This document shows, piece after piece, positions 17,319-26,558 of a stretch of DNA of 43,007 bases. This DNA comes from CAZIUL01 sp964542475 (lineage in GTDB: Bacteria; Planctomycetota; B15-G4; CAYZWU01). The position numbers and the translations under genes are program-made. The notes beneath the pieces are model-generated. The model saw only the letters and a list, made by a program, of their open reading frames with translations. It was not told the DNA's origin and made no database searches. The first letter of the stretch is position 1. Every line of letters begins with the position of its first letter. The DNA is taken from assembly GCA_964542475.1 (NCBI GenBank), contig CAZIUL010000035.1:1-43007 (forward strand), in the 5' to 3' direction.

Positions 17319-19589
17319 ATGGTTCAGGGCGCACTGTTCACAAAGGCTTTCGGGGATCCGTCAGTTTCCAGGTTCGCCAAGGTAGCGGTTGAGCTGCCTG
17401 TGGAAGGAACCTTTGACTACCGTATCCCGGACATACTGAAAAACAGTGTCAAGCCCGGAACCAGGGTCCAGGTCAGCTTCTCCGGCCGCAGGGCGAACGG
17501 GATCTGCCTGGGTGTTTCGAAAACCGCGTCTGTTCATGATCCGTACGATCTGCTGGATGTGCTCGACGAAAAACCGCTCGTGTCGGAAAACCTGCTTGTG
17601 CTCATCCGCTGGATTGCCGGGTACTACTGCTGTCCCATCGGTGAGGTGTTTTCCGCCGCGCTTCCAAAGTCGGCGCGGACCTTTGCAAAACAACGTGTAA
17701 CATGGGGAGCCAGGCTCAAAATTCAAGCCTCTGATGCGCTGAAGCTCGCCGAGGAGCTCATCGAGAAAAGGCCGAAACAGGCGCGAGTGATCAGGCTCCT
17801 TGCCGGATCGGATGAACTGATGCCCCTGGCAGAGCTCTGCTCAAGGGCAAACGTGTCCCGTTCCCCGGTAAACACACTTTCCGGCAACAACGTATTAGAG
17901 CTTTGCCCTTTGGAGCGGCCTGGCATTTTTTCGCAGGAGAAAGCGGCCTCATTTCCCAAGCCGGACAGGCTGACCGATGAGCAGTCCCGGGCCCTGGAAA
18001 CGATAATGTCCTGCATGGAAAAACACGAGAGATCGGATTTTTTGCTCTACGGCGTGACCGGCAGCGGTAAAACCGAGATCTACCTCCAGGCCATCGAGGA
18101 GATGATAACCCGCGGCAAGGGAGCCATCGTTCTCGTTCCCGAAATCTCTCTCACTCCCCAGACCATCTCGCGCTTCAAAGGCAGGTTCGAGCGCGTGGCC
18201 GTTCTCCATTCACGCCTTTCCGACAAAGAAAGGTACGCCCAGTGGAAAAGCATTCAGAACGGCGAGGCGGATGTTGTGGTTGGAGCCCGGTCCGCCGTGT
18301 TCGCGCCAATGCCGAGGCTCGGATTGATCGTGGTGGATGAAGAGCACGAGACCTCGTTCAAGCAGCAGAACACCCCATGCTACCACGCAAGAACCGTGGC
18401 CCTGAAAAGGGGCGAAATCGAGGAAGCCTTCACGATCCTCGGCACAGCCACGCCAAGCCTTGAGGCCTGCCTTGATGCGCAAAAGAAGACGCTCAAACCA
18501 CTCGTGCTCAGGCACCGGGCGGGAAAGATGTGCTTTCCAATCGTCTATGTCATTAACATGAACCATGAGAAATCGTACAAGGGCAAATTCCTGTCAAGAG
18601 CCCTGAAGACAAAAATTTCAGAAACGCTTGGAAACAAAAACCAGACGATTCTTTTTCTCAACCGCAGAGGCTACTACACGGTCATTATCTGCACGGCCTG
18701 CTCAGAGCCGGTCAAATGCCCGAGCTGCGACATTTCGCTGACCCTCCACATGAAAGCGAACCGCCTGATTTGCCACTACTGCGGCCATGAATCGATGCCT
18801 CCGGATTCCTGCCCCTCTTGTAAATCAGGCAAGATGATAAAAATCGGGGCGGGAACCGAGCGCGTGGAGCACGAAATCAGCGCCCTCTTTCCCCAGGCAC
18901 GTGTTCAGCGCATGGACTCTGACACGATGCTCGGGCGCAACGCGCACGAAAAGGCGCTCAAGAGCTTCAAATCCCGGGAAACGGACATACTGATCGGCAC
19001 ACAGATGATTGCCAAGGGACTCGACTTTCCCCATGTGACCCTCGTGGGTGTCATCTGCGCGGACACCCCCCTGTACCAACCGGATTTCAGATCCTGCGAG
19101 AGAGCTTTTCAGCTTCTTTCCCAGGTGTCAGGAAGGGCCGGACGCGGGGCGGATGGAGGAAGCGTGCTGGTTCAAACATACAACCCGGACCATTACAGCA
19201 TCAGGCACGCCATAAAAAACGATTACTACTCGTTCGCCAGGGAAGAGCTGTCAATGCGCGAAAAAGCGGGTTATCCGCCTTTTACCCGCATGATCAGGGC
19301 CGTATTCTCCGGAAAAGAAAGCATGGCCGTGGAAAAGATGGCCATGGGGGCGGGGGAAGCGCTTGCAGGGATCAAACTTAGCGACACAACAAAACTGCTC
19401 GGCCCTGCTGCCGCACCCATAACCATGATCAAAAAGCGCTACAGGTGGCACCTTCTGGCCAAGACTTCACACGAAAAAGATCTCGACTCGATAACTTCAG
19501 CGCTGAAAGAGTTCTTCAGAAAAACCAAACGCGCTCTCGGCAAAGACAGCAGGATGGCCCTGGACGTGGACCCGCTGTCCATGCTTTGA
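17319..19589 (+). CDS. priA: Primosomal protein N' (replication restart helicase PriA)
   Basis: The 756-residue protein has the PriA order: the N-terminal DNA-binding domain (KVAVELPVEGTFDYRIPD, residues 21-38), a winged-helix part, Walker A GVTGSGKT at 245-252, the DEEHE helicase box near 341, and the zinc-binding insert CTACSEPVKCPSC / CHYCGHESMPPDSCPSC with eight cysteines. Motifs GTQMIAKGLDFPHVTLVGV and QVSGRAGRG follow. PriA is a 3'-5' DNA helicase that reloads the replisome at stalled forks. AAGGAG upstream supports the start. It stands apart from the acyl-CoA operon by 283 bp of repeats. All key residues are present and the length is usual. Confidence 0.97.
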   Translation: MVQGALFTKAFGDPSVSRFAKVAVELPVEGTFDYRIPDILKNSVKPGTRVQVSFSGRRANGICLGVSKTASVHDPYDLLDVLDEKPLVSENLLVLIRWIAGYYCCPIGEVFSAALPKSARTFAKQRVTWGARLKIQASDALKLAEELIEKRPKQARVIRLLAGSDELMPLAELCSRANVSRSPVNTLSGNNVLELCPLERPGIFSQEKAASFPKPDRLTDEQSRALETIMSCMEKHERSDFLLYGVTGSGKTEIYLQAIEEMITRGKGAIVLVPEISLTPQTISRFKGRFERVAVLHSRLSDKERYAQWKSIQNGEADVVVGARSAVFAPMPRLGLIVVDEEHETSFKQQNTPCYHARTVALKRGEIEEAFTILGTATPSLEACLDAQKKTLKPLVLRHRAGKMCFPIVYVINMNHEKSYKGKFLSRALKTKISETLGNKNQTILFLNRRGYYTVIICTACSEPVKCPSCDISLTLHMKANRLICHYCGHESMPPDSCPSCKSGKMIKIGAGTERVEHEISALFPQARVQRMDSDTMLGRNAHEKALKSFKSRETDILIGTQMIAKGLDFPHVTLVGVICADTPLYQPDFRSCERAFQLLSQVSGRAGRGADGGSVLVQTYNPDHYSIRHAIKNDYYSFAREELSMREKAGYPPFTRMIRAVFSGKESMAVEKMAMGAGEALAGIKLSDTTKLLGPAAAPITMIKKRYRWHLLAKTSHEKDLDSITSALKEFFRKTKRALGKDSRMALDVDPLSML

Positions 19590-19597
19590 GGGGGGAG

Positions 19598-19714
19598 GGT
19601 TCAGGTTTCAAGGTTCAGGATTCAGGATCGGGATCGGAAGATGACGGCGTGGAAGCCGTCCCTCCAAACGCCGAATGTAAAGATCCGTTCTGATCCGTGT
19701 CCATCCGTGGTTCT
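19598..19714. repeat. Composite of short intergenic repeats
   Basis: Three repeat types are packed together: TTCAGG-type units (TTCAGGTTTCAAGGTTCAGG and on, 19600-19625) running into GGATCGGGATCGG, a palindromic ACGGCGTGGAAGCCGT plus CCCTCC element (19644-19673), and a reverse copy of the CCACGGAT repeat (19682-19714), followed by its polypyrimidine side to 19745. Confidence 0.7.
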
Positions 19715-19770
19715 CTTTCTTCCTCTTCCTTCTACTTTTCCTACTCTTTATAGCAAGCCTACTCTTCCTA

Positions 19771-19799
19771 TTGACATCCATTTTTCAGCATGGTGAAAT
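19771..19799 (+). promoter_or_regulatory. Candidate promoter of the acyl-CoA operon
   Basis: A perfect -35 TTGACA (19771-19776) is followed after 17 bases by TGAAAT (19794-19799, 4 of 6 to consensus). The predicted leader to the first gene is about 67 bases. Confidence 0.4.
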
Positions 19800-19872
19800 C
19801 AGGGGATCGTTCGACCGGGCGGTCACAAGGAACCGGCCCCACACTAAATTCGACTTAAAAAAGGAGACCTGT

Positions 19873-20922
19873 ATGGAAGGCATCGTAGGGTATGGCGCAT
19901 ACATCCCCGTGCACCGTATCAAGGTGGAGGAGATCGCCAAGGTCTGGGGCGCCGATGCCCCAAGCTATAAACGCGGACTCATGCTTGAAGAAAAGTCGGT
20001 ACCCACCCCTGACCAGGACGTTATAACAATGTCCGTGCAGGCGGCGCGTTACGCTGTAAGGCGCGCGGGAATCGACCCCAAGAAAATCGGCAACATCTAC
20101 ATCGGCTCGGAATCGCACCCTTACGCGGTGAAGCCCAGCGGTACCGTGGTGGGCGAAGCCATCGGCGCAACCCCGGACATCCACTGCGCTGACTTCGAGT
20201 TCGCGTGCAAGGCAGGCTCCGAGAGCATGTTCGTGAGCTACGGGCTTGTCAAGGCGGGCCTAGTGGAATACGGCCTCGGCATCGGGGCTGACACATCCCA
20301 GGGCGCACCTGGTGACGCCTTGGAATACTCGGCCTCAGCCGGAGCAGCCGCGTTCCTGTTCGGCCGCGACAACCTGCTGGCCACTGTTGACGACACAGCT
20401 TCGTTCATGACGGACACGCCGGATTTCTGGAGAAGGGAATACCAGTTCTACCCCAGGCACGCCAGCCGATTCACAGGAGAGCCGGCCTATTTCAAGCACA
20501 CCCTTGGCGCGGCGAACATGCTCCTGGAAAAGTCAGGGACAAAGCCCGAGGATTTCAAGTATGCGGTTTTCCACCAGCCGAACGGGAAGTTCCCGATGCG
20601 CGTTGGAAAAATGCTCGGGTTCAATCGCGAGCAGATCGAGCAGGGATGGCTGGTTCCCAAGCTAGGCAATACCTATTCGGGAGCATCCCCCCTTGGGCTG
20701 AGCGCCATCCTCGACGTGGCAGAGCCCGGGGACAGGATCTTCATGATCTCGTACGGGTCCGGCTCGGGCAGCGACGGCTTCATCTTCACGGTCACGGACA
20801 AGATCAAGGAGGTCCAGGACAAGGGACCCAAAACATGGGACCAGCTTAACCGGCAGCGCTACCTGGATTACGGGACTTACGCGAAGTACAGGGGCAAGAT
20901 AAACAAGCTGGAGATAAACTGA
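19873..20922 (+). CDS. Archaeal-type hydroxymethylglutaryl-CoA synthase
   Basis: The 349-residue protein matches the archaeal form of HMG-CoA synthase, which condenses acetyl-CoA with acetoacetyl-CoA. The catalytic triad is visible: Glu in MLEEKSVP (39/40), Cys112 in EFACKAG, and His234 in VFHQPNGKFP. The C-terminal GNTYSGASPLGL and SYGSGSGSDGF fit the thiolase fold. AAGGAG sits just before the ATG at 19873; a longer reading from 19771 would cross the promoter and has no ribosome site. Thiolase and DUF35 genes follow directly, as in archaea, where the three proteins form one complex that channels acetoacetyl-CoA. In bacteria with this set the product may feed mevalonate or branched acyl-CoA metabolism; the carboxylase and hydratase genes downstream favour the latter. 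Confidence 0.88.
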   Translation: MEGIVGYGAYIPVHRIKVEEIAKVWGADAPSYKRGLMLEEKSVPTPDQDVITMSVQAARYAVRRAGIDPKKIGNIYIGSESHPYAVKPSGTVVGEAIGATPDIHCADFEFACKAGSESMFVSYGLVKAGLVEYGLGIGADTSQGAPGDALEYSASAGAAAFLFGRDNLLATVDDTASFMTDTPDFWRREYQFYPRHASRFTGEPAYFKHTLGAANMLLEKSGTKPEDFKYAVFHQPNGKFPMRVGKMLGFNREQIEQGWLVPKLGNTYSGASPLGLSAILDVAEPGDRIFMISYGSGSGSDGFIFTVTDKIKEVQDKGPKTWDQLNRQRYLDYGTYAKYRGKINKLEIN

Positions 20923-20964
20923 CCGGCGGACAGCCGGGCTATGTAAACCAGGAGGATACGATAA

Positions 20965-22122
20965 ATGAGAGATGTTGCAGTAATTGGTGTCGGCATGAAC
21001 AAGTGGGGCGAGCTCTGGGAAAAATCGCTCCGCCACATCTTTGTCGAAGCCGCATTAAAAGCGATCGATGACGCGGGCGTGGACCACATCGATTCCATGT
21101 ACGTTGGCTGCATGTCCAGCGGCCTGTTCGTTGCCCAGGAACACCTCGGCAGCCTTCTCGCGGACTACCTCGCCATCAGCCCCGTGCCGTGCACGCGCGT
21201 CGAATCCGCATGCGCTTCCGGAGGCCTCGCGTTCAGACAGGGGCTCATGGACGTTGCATCCGGAATGAACGACATAGTGCTGGTGGGCGGCATTGAAAAG
21301 ATGACCGATGTGGACGGCGGCGGCGCGACCTACGCGCTTGCGAGCGCCTCGGATCAGGAGTACGAGGCCTACAACGGGGTGACCTTCCCCGGGCTCTACG
21401 CGCTCATCGCACAGGCTCACATGAAACGTTACGGAACAACAAGGGAACAGCTCGCCATGGTGGCGGTGAAGAACCACGAAAACGGAACGCTCAATCCGGA
21501 CGCCCAGTTCCCGATGAAGATCTCCGTGGAACAGGTTCTCAAATCGCCCGGAGTGGCTGATCCGCTGAACCTGCTCGACTGCTCCCCCATCACCGACGGG
21601 GCGGCGGCCGCGATCCTCTGCCCTGTGGACATGGCGAAAAAGCTCGCCAAGAACGGGGCCGCAAAGATCACGGCCTCCGGGCAGGCAACCGACACCATTG
21701 CGCTGCACAGCCGCAAGGACCTGGCCTCCATCGAGTCCACGGCCGTGGCTGCGCAGAGCGCCTACAAGATGGCGGGAATCGGCCCGAACGACATCGACTT
21801 CGCCGAAGTCCACGACTGCTTCACCATCGCGGAGATCTGCGTGACCGAGGCGCTCGGCTTCTTCGAAAAGGGCAAGGGAGGCGTGGCAGTGGAAGCAGGG
21901 GAAACAGCCAGGGGCGGCAGGATACCGATCAACACGAGCGGCGGGCTGAAGTCGAAGGGACACCCTGTCGGGGCGACGGGCGTTGCCCAGATACACGAGA
22001 TCGTGCAACAACTGAGAGGAAACGCGGGCAAGAGGCAGCTTGAGAATCCGAAGACAGGACTCGCCCAGAACATGGGCGGCACCGGAGGAAGCTCGGTTGT
22101 GCATATTCTGGAGGTGATCTGA
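20965..22122 (+). CDS. SCP-x/archaeal-type thiolase (acetyl-CoA acetyltransferase)
   Basis: The 385-residue thiolase has the nucleophile Cys83 in VESACASGG, the segment EVHDCFTIAE with the second-site residues, and the catalytic His in GGLKSKGHPVGATG near residue 338, ending in NMGGTGGSSVVHILE. It belongs to the SCP-x/archaeal branch that works with DUF35 partners rather than the FadA branch. In the archaeal complex this enzyme makes acetoacetyl-CoA, an unfavourable step pulled by HMG-CoA synthase. AGGAGG precedes the start. It overlaps the DUF35 gene by one base (TGATG), which points to translational coupling. Confidence 0.9.
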   Translation: MRDVAVIGVGMNKWGELWEKSLRHIFVEAALKAIDDAGVDHIDSMYVGCMSSGLFVAQEHLGSLLADYLAISPVPCTRVESACASGGLAFRQGLMDVASGMNDIVLVGGIEKMTDVDGGGATYALASASDQEYEAYNGVTFPGLYALIAQAHMKRYGTTREQLAMVAVKNHENGTLNPDAQFPMKISVEQVLKSPGVADPLNLLDCSPITDGAAAAILCPVDMAKKLAKNGAAKITASGQATDTIALHSRKDLASIESTAVAAQSAYKMAGIGPNDIDFAEVHDCFTIAEICVTEALGFFEKGKGGVAVEAGETARGGRIPINTSGGLKSKGHPVGATGVAQIHEIVQQLRGNAGKRQLENPKTGLAQNMGGTGGSSVVHILEVI

Positions 22123-22514
22123 TGTTTGCATCGAGGTACTGGCGGGAGATTCCGCAGCGATACAGGATGGAAGCAGGCAAATGCGGCAAATGCGGGAAGG
22201 TTTTTTATCCGCACAGGCTCATCTGCGATTCGTGCAAGTCAAGGGAGTTCGAAACAGTGACACTCCCGGAGGAGGGAGAGATCCTGACCTATACCGTTAT
22301 AAGGACGCCGCCCGCGGGTTTCGAGGACGAGGCTCCCTACGCGATCGGCATAGTGAAGCTGGGTGAAGATGTTCAGCTGCTCACACAGATCGTTGATTGC
22401 GATTTCGACGAGCTCAACATCGGATCGAAGGTGCGCCTGGAGTTCAGGCGCATACAGGAAGACGGCAAATCAGGAGTGCTTTGTTACGGGTACAAGTGCG
22501 TACCGGCTGTCTGA
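22122..22514 (+). CDS. DUF35 OB-fold zinc-ribbon protein (thiolase partner)
   Basis: The 130-residue protein has an N-terminal rubredoxin-like zinc ribbon (Cys21, Cys24, Cys35, Cys38 in KCGKCG and ICDSCKS) and a C-terminal OB-fold with ILTYTVIRTPPAGF, APYAIGIVKL and GSKVRLEFR. This is the DUF35 family; in the archaeal HMG-CoA synthase-thiolase complex the DUF35 protein joins the two enzymes and helps hold CoA in a shared site. GGAGGTGAT, a near-perfect ribosome site, lies inside the end of the thiolase gene. All four cysteines are present. Confidence 0.9.
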   Translation: MFASRYWREIPQRYRMEAGKCGKCGKVFYPHRLICDSCKSREFETVTLPEEGEILTYTVIRTPPAGFEDEAPYAIGIVKLGEDVQLLTQIVDCDFDELNIGSKVRLEFRRIQEDGKSGVLCYGYKCVPAV

Positions 22515-22523
22515 CAGGAAAAT

Positions 22524-22563
22524 CCGGTCGGACATGCCTGACAAGGCGGACAGGTCCGACAAG
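22524..22563. repeat. GGACATGTCGGACA-type repeat, copy 2
   Basis: CCGGTCGGACATGCCTGACA and GGCGGACAGGTCCGAC form imperfect palindromic units like those at 74-106. It lies in the 68-bp gap between the DUF35 and carboxyltransferase genes, with no visible ribosome site after it. Confidence 0.6.
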
Positions 22564-22582
22564 AAATTAAAGAAAAAAAACC

Positions 22583-24190
22583 ATGTTCCGAATCGAATCC
22601 AAAGTCTCCACGGACAGCAAAGAGTTCAAACGTAACCGTGCCGCCAACGAGGAGAAGATGGCTGTCTTCCGGGAGCGCCTCGCTGAAATAAAGCGGGGAG
22701 GGCCTCAAAAATCGATCGAGCGGCACCACAAGCGCGGAAAACTCACCGCCAGGGAACGGCTCGATCGGCTGTTCGACAAAAACAGCCCGTTCGTGGAGTT
22801 CTCGTCGCTGGCCGCCTATGAAATGTACGACAACGGGGCGCCCGCCGCGGGAGTTATAACGGGCATCGGCGTGGTGCACGGCAAAGAGATCCTCGTTGTA
22901 GCCAACGACGCAACAGTAAAAGGAGGGACCTACTTCCCGGAAACGGTGCTCAAGCACTGCCGGGCCCAGCAGATAGCCCTGGAGAACCGACTGCCATGCG
23001 TGTACCTGGTGGATTCCGGCGGCGTGTTCCTGCCGCTGCAGCAGGGGGTCTTTCCGGACAAGGACCATTTCGGCCGCATCTTCTACAACCAGGCCCAGCT
23101 CAGCGCGAAACGGATCCCCCAGATATCAGCGGTCATGGGTTCGTGCACAGCGGGCGGTGCGTACGTTCCGGCCATGAGCGACGAAACGATCATTGTTAAG
23201 GGAAAGGGCACAATTTTCATCGGTGGTCCGCCGCTGGTCAAGGCGGCTACAGGCGTGGATGTGACACCCGAGGATCTCGGCGGCGCGGATGTGCACTGCA
23301 GGATCTCCGGGGTATCCGACCACTACGCCGTGGACGACGAGCACGCAATCCGCATCATCCGCAACATCATCGAAAACGTCCCGTCACCCGAAAAACACGT
23401 TCTTGACAGGAGCGACCCGGAAGAGCCGCATTACGATCCTGAAGAGCTCTACGGGATCATTCCCGACGACCTTGTCAAGCCGTTCGATCCAAAAGAGGTC
23501 ATCGCGCGCATCGTTGACGGCAGCCGCTTTCACGAGTTCAAGGAGCTTTACGGCACAACGCTTGTCACCGGGTTCGCCAAGATCATGGGCTATCCGGTCG
23601 GCATCGTTGCCAACAACGGTGTGCTGTTCTCCGAGAGCGCGCAGAAGGGCGCGCATTTCGTATCGCTCTGCAGCGTGAGAAAGATCCCTCTCGTATTCCT
23701 GCAAAACATCACCGGTTTCATAGTGGGCAAGGAGTACGAGCACGGAGGCATAGCAAAGGACGGAGCCAAGATGGTGCACGCCGTGGCAACGGCCCAGGTT
23801 CCCAGGTTCACGGTCATCATCGGGGGGAGCCACGGCGCGGGCAACTACGCCATGTGCGGCAGGGGCTACCTGCCGAGGCTGCTCTGGATGTGGCCGACCT
23901 CAAGGATCTCGGTCATGGGCGGCGCGCAGGCCGCTGATGTTCTCCTTACGGTAAAAATGGCCCGGCTCGAAAAAGAGGGCAAGTCGATGACACCCGACGA
24001 GCAGGAGGAGTTCAAGAAACCGATCCTCGCACGCTACGAAAAGGAGTCGAGCGCCTACTTCGCCACGGCAAGGCTGTGGGATGACGGCGTGATCGATCCG
24101 ACCGACACGCGTACGGTACTCGGACTTTCCATTTCCATGTCCATGAACGCACCGATCCCGGACCAGGAGTTCGGTGTCTTCAGGATGTAA
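22583..24190 (+). CDS. Acyl-CoA carboxylase carboxyltransferase (methylcrotonyl-CoA carboxylase beta type)
   Basis: The 535-residue protein is a biotin-dependent carboxyltransferase with N- and C-terminal crotonase-like halves. The segment GGSHGAGNYAMCGRGYLPRL with WMWPTSRISVMGGAQAADVL (about residues 413-455) is closest to the 3-methylcrotonyl-CoA carboxylase beta subunit, not to propionyl- or acetyl-CoA carboxylases. It moves CO2 from biotin to 3-methylcrotonyl-CoA to give 3-methylglutaconyl-CoA, a reaction that can in principle run backwards. Geranyl-CoA carboxylase is a close relative and cannot be excluded. The start at 22583 keeps the family's N-terminal STDSKEFKRNRAANEEKM, although no clear ribosome site precedes it. 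Confidence 0.9.
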   Translation: MFRIESKVSTDSKEFKRNRAANEEKMAVFRERLAEIKRGGPQKSIERHHKRGKLTARERLDRLFDKNSPFVEFSSLAAYEMYDNGAPAAGVITGIGVVHGKEILVVANDATVKGGTYFPETVLKHCRAQQIALENRLPCVYLVDSGGVFLPLQQGVFPDKDHFGRIFYNQAQLSAKRIPQISAVMGSCTAGGAYVPAMSDETIIVKGKGTIFIGGPPLVKAATGVDVTPEDLGGADVHCRISGVSDHYAVDDEHAIRIIRNIIENVPSPEKHVLDRSDPEEPHYDPEELYGIIPDDLVKPFDPKEVIARIVDGSRFHEFKELYGTTLVTGFAKIMGYPVGIVANNGVLFSESAQKGAHFVSLCSVRKIPLVFLQNITGFIVGKEYEHGGIAKDGAKMVHAVATAQVPRFTVIIGGSHGAGNYAMCGRGYLPRLLWMWPTSRISVMGGAQAADVLLTVKMARLEKEGKSMTPDEQEEFKKPILARYEKESSAYFATARLWDDGVIDPTDTRTVLGLSISMSMNAPIPDQEFGVFRM

Positions 24191-24210
24191 ACCACGAGAT
24201 CACGGAGAAT

Positions 24211-25038
24211 GTGGTGACCAGCGGCTTTCAAACGATCAAGTTCGATAAAAACAACGGCACAGTGCGCGTGACAATGAGCCGCCCCGAGGTTCACAACGCA
24301 TTCAACGAGCACCTGATCGCAGATCTGACGTACGCCTTCAAGACGATCGCGTCCGATGCGGACGGCCCGAACCCTCCCAGGGTGGTTGTGTTCACCGGCG
24401 AAGGAAAATCTTTCTCAGCCGGAGCCGACCTCAAGTGGATGGGCAAGATGAGGGACTACTCCTTCGAGGAAAACATGGAGGACTCCCTTGCTCTCGCCGA
24501 ATGTATGCACCTGATCTACACCTGCCCTGTGCCCACGGTGGCAAGGGTCAACGGTGCAACGATCGGGGGCGGAGTGGGCCTTTTGTCCTCCTGCGACATT
24601 TCAATAGCATCGGAAAAGGCGGTATTCTCTTTGAGCGAAGTGAAGCTCGGCATCGTACCGGCCTGCATAGCGCCCTATGTAATCGGCCGCATCGGGCAGC
24701 GAGCCGCTCGCGAGTTTTTCCTTACCGGCGAGCGCTTCGATGCCTGTAAAGCGCTCGAGATAGGGCTCGTCAACCGGGTGGCGCCGCACGAGAAACTCGA
24801 TGAAGCCGTCAGCGAGATCGAAAGCAGGCTGACAAGCTCGGGACCCAATGCACTGAAAATGGCCAAGGAGCTGATCCGGGATGTGCCGGGCATGACCCCT
24901 GAACAGTACAAGCACTACACCGCTGAGATGATCGCAAGGCTGCGCATCTCCGACGAAGGGCAGGAGGGCATCAAGGCGTTCTTCGAGAAAAGAAAACCGT
25001 CCTGGGCGGACAAGGGCGCAACGAAAGATAAACCATGA
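24211..25038 (+). CDS. Enoyl-CoA hydratase, probably 3-methylglutaconyl-CoA hydratase
   Basis: This 275-residue crotonase-fold protein has the CoA-binding oxyanion loop SAGADLKWM, a second loop GGGVGLLSSCDISIAS and the C-terminal FFEKRKPSW. The order and the SAGADLKWMGKM stretch fit LiuC-type 3-methylglutaconyl-CoA hydratases, which interconvert 3-methylglutaconyl-CoA and HMG-CoA. The location between the two carboxylase genes and downstream of HMG-CoA synthase strongly supports that substrate. It starts with GTG (24211 or 24214) after CGGAGA. The preceding 20 bp resembles the AACCACGAGATCACGGAG type of intergenic repeat. It overlaps the next gene by 4 bases (ATGA). Confidence 0.85.
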   Translation: MVTSGFQTIKFDKNNGTVRVTMSRPEVHNAFNEHLIADLTYAFKTIASDADGPNPPRVVVFTGEGKSFSAGADLKWMGKMRDYSFEENMEDSLALAECMHLIYTCPVPTVARVNGATIGGGVGLLSSCDISIASEKAVFSLSEVKLGIVPACIAPYVIGRIGQRAAREFFLTGERFDACKALEIGLVNRVAPHEKLDEAVSEIESRLTSSGPNALKMAKELIRDVPGMTPEQYKHYTAEMIARLRISDEGQEGIKAFFEKRKPSWADKGATKDKP

Positions 25039-26555
25039 AAAAGATACTGATCGCCAACCGGGGAGAGATAGCCGTCAGGATCATCCACGCGTGCAGGGAG
25101 ATGAACATACCCGCCGTGGCGGTCTTTTCGGAAGCTGACCGCACATCGCTCCATGTCCAGCTCGCGGACGAATCGATCCTGATCGGCCCCCCGGCGCCGC
25201 AGGAAAGCTACCTCAACATCGATGCAATCATCAAGGCGGCGGAGGAAACCGGAGCCGACGCGGTTCATCCGGGTTACGGTTTCCTGGCGGAGAACGCCGG
25301 CTTTGCGGCGCGATGCGAAAAAGAGGGGATCACCTTCATCGGGCCGCCCGACAAGGCCATCCGCGCGATGGGAAACAAGGTCGAGGCGAGGCGCATCATG
25401 AAGTCCGCCGGTGTTCCGGTTGTTCCCGGAACGAAGGGAAACATTGGCGACTTCGAGCAGCTTATCGAGGATGCGTCCGCGATCGAGCCGCCGCTTTTCG
25501 TGAAGGCGTCCGCCGGGGGCGGCGGCAAGGGCATGCGCCTGGTAAAGGACGTAAAGGAGCTGCGATCAAGCATAGAGCTCGCATCCCGTGAAGCAGAGGC
25601 GGCGTTCGGCGACGGAACGGTATACGTGGAAAAAGTGATCGAAAGCTCGCGCCACATCGAGTTCCAGGTGCTGCTCGACAATGAAGGGAGAGGGGTTCAT
25701 CTCTTCGAACGTGAATGCTCGATCCAGCGCCGCCACCAGAAGCTCGTTGAGGAGACCCCCTCGACAGCGCTAGACCAGGAGCTCCGGCAAAAAATGGGAG
25801 AGGCAGCGGTCGCCGCAGCCAAGGCGGTCGGCTATCAGAACGCTGGTACGGTGGAGTTCCTTTTCGATGACAGGACAAAGGAGTTCTACTTCCTGGAGAT
25901 GAACACCAGGATCCAGGTGGAACATCCTGTCACCGAGTTCATTACAGGTGTTGACCTGGTCAAATGGCAGATCCGCATCGCTCGCGGGGAGGCGCTCGGT
26001 TTCACCCAGGAAGAGCTCGTCAGGCGCGGCCATTCGATCGAGTGCCGCATCTACGCCGAGGACCCTGCTACCGGGTTCATGCCCTCTTCCGGGAAAATCC
26101 TATTTTTGAAGGAGCCTTACGGCCCCGGGATCAGGAACGATTCGGGTATCTACAGCGGCTACGAGGTAAGCACACACTACGACCCGATCCTGTCAAAGCT
26201 GATCACCTTCGACGAAACACGCGAAGGCGCTCGCCTCAAGATGATCACAGCGCTCGAGAACTACGTGGTTCTGGGGATCAAGACGCCGGTGCTGTTCTTG
26301 AGGGATCTCATGGCTCATGAGGCTTTCGTCAACGGCGAGACGAACACCGACTTCATCGAAAAGCATATGCCCGGATGGAGCGATGACAGGTGGAGGCCGG
26401 ATGACGGCGGGCTGCCTGACGAGGTTCTCGTTGCAGCGGCCCTGGCCGAGCACCTGGACAAGCCCTCGGTCAACACCGAAGGAGGGAGCGGCAAAGAGCA
26501 GCGCCCCACGCCGTGGCTTACCTCGGGACGATGGGAAATCGGAGGAGGTGCCTGA
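25035..26555 (+). CDS. Biotin carboxylase subunit of acyl-CoA carboxylase
   Basis: The 506-residue protein has the biotin carboxylase fold: KKILIANRGEIAVRI, the ATP-grasp glycine loop KASAGGGGKGMR (about 155-166), the catalytic region FLEMNTRIQVEHPVTE, and STHYDPILSKLI. It carboxylates biotin on the carrier protein with ATP and bicarbonate. It ends with PTPWLTSGRWEIGG, sequence that in undivided alpha subunits lies at the start of the BT/linker region. The protein therefore looks like the N-terminal part of a methylcrotonyl/propionyl-CoA carboxylase alpha subunit whose biotinyl part is encoded by the next gene, 3 bp downstream. Confidence 0.93.
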   Translation: MKKILIANRGEIAVRIIHACREMNIPAVAVFSEADRTSLHVQLADESILIGPPAPQESYLNIDAIIKAAEETGADAVHPGYGFLAENAGFAARCEKEGITFIGPPDKAIRAMGNKVEARRIMKSAGVPVVPGTKGNIGDFEQLIEDASAIEPPLFVKASAGGGGKGMRLVKDVKELRSSIELASREAEAAFGDGTVYVEKVIESSRHIEFQVLLDNEGRGVHLFERECSIQRRHQKLVEETPSTALDQELRQKMGEAAVAAAKAVGYQNAGTVEFLFDDRTKEFYFLEMNTRIQVEHPVTEFITGVDLVKWQIRIARGEALGFTQEELVRRGHSIECRIYAEDPATGFMPSSGKILFLKEPYGPGIRNDSGIYSGYEVSTHYDPILSKLITFDETREGARLKMITALENYVVLGIKTPVLFLRDLMAHEAFVNGETNTDFIEKHMPGWSDDRWRPDDGGLPDEVLVAAALAEHLDKPSVNTEGGSGKEQRPTPWLTSGRWEIGGGA

Positions 26556-26558
26556 CCA

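Noticed and set aside
21055..22131. Long open frame on the minus strand opposite the thiolase gene (358 codons)
   Set aside because: It is an antisense shadow of a well-conserved thiolase; the translation has no recognisable domain, and codon bias comes from the GC-rich coding strand.
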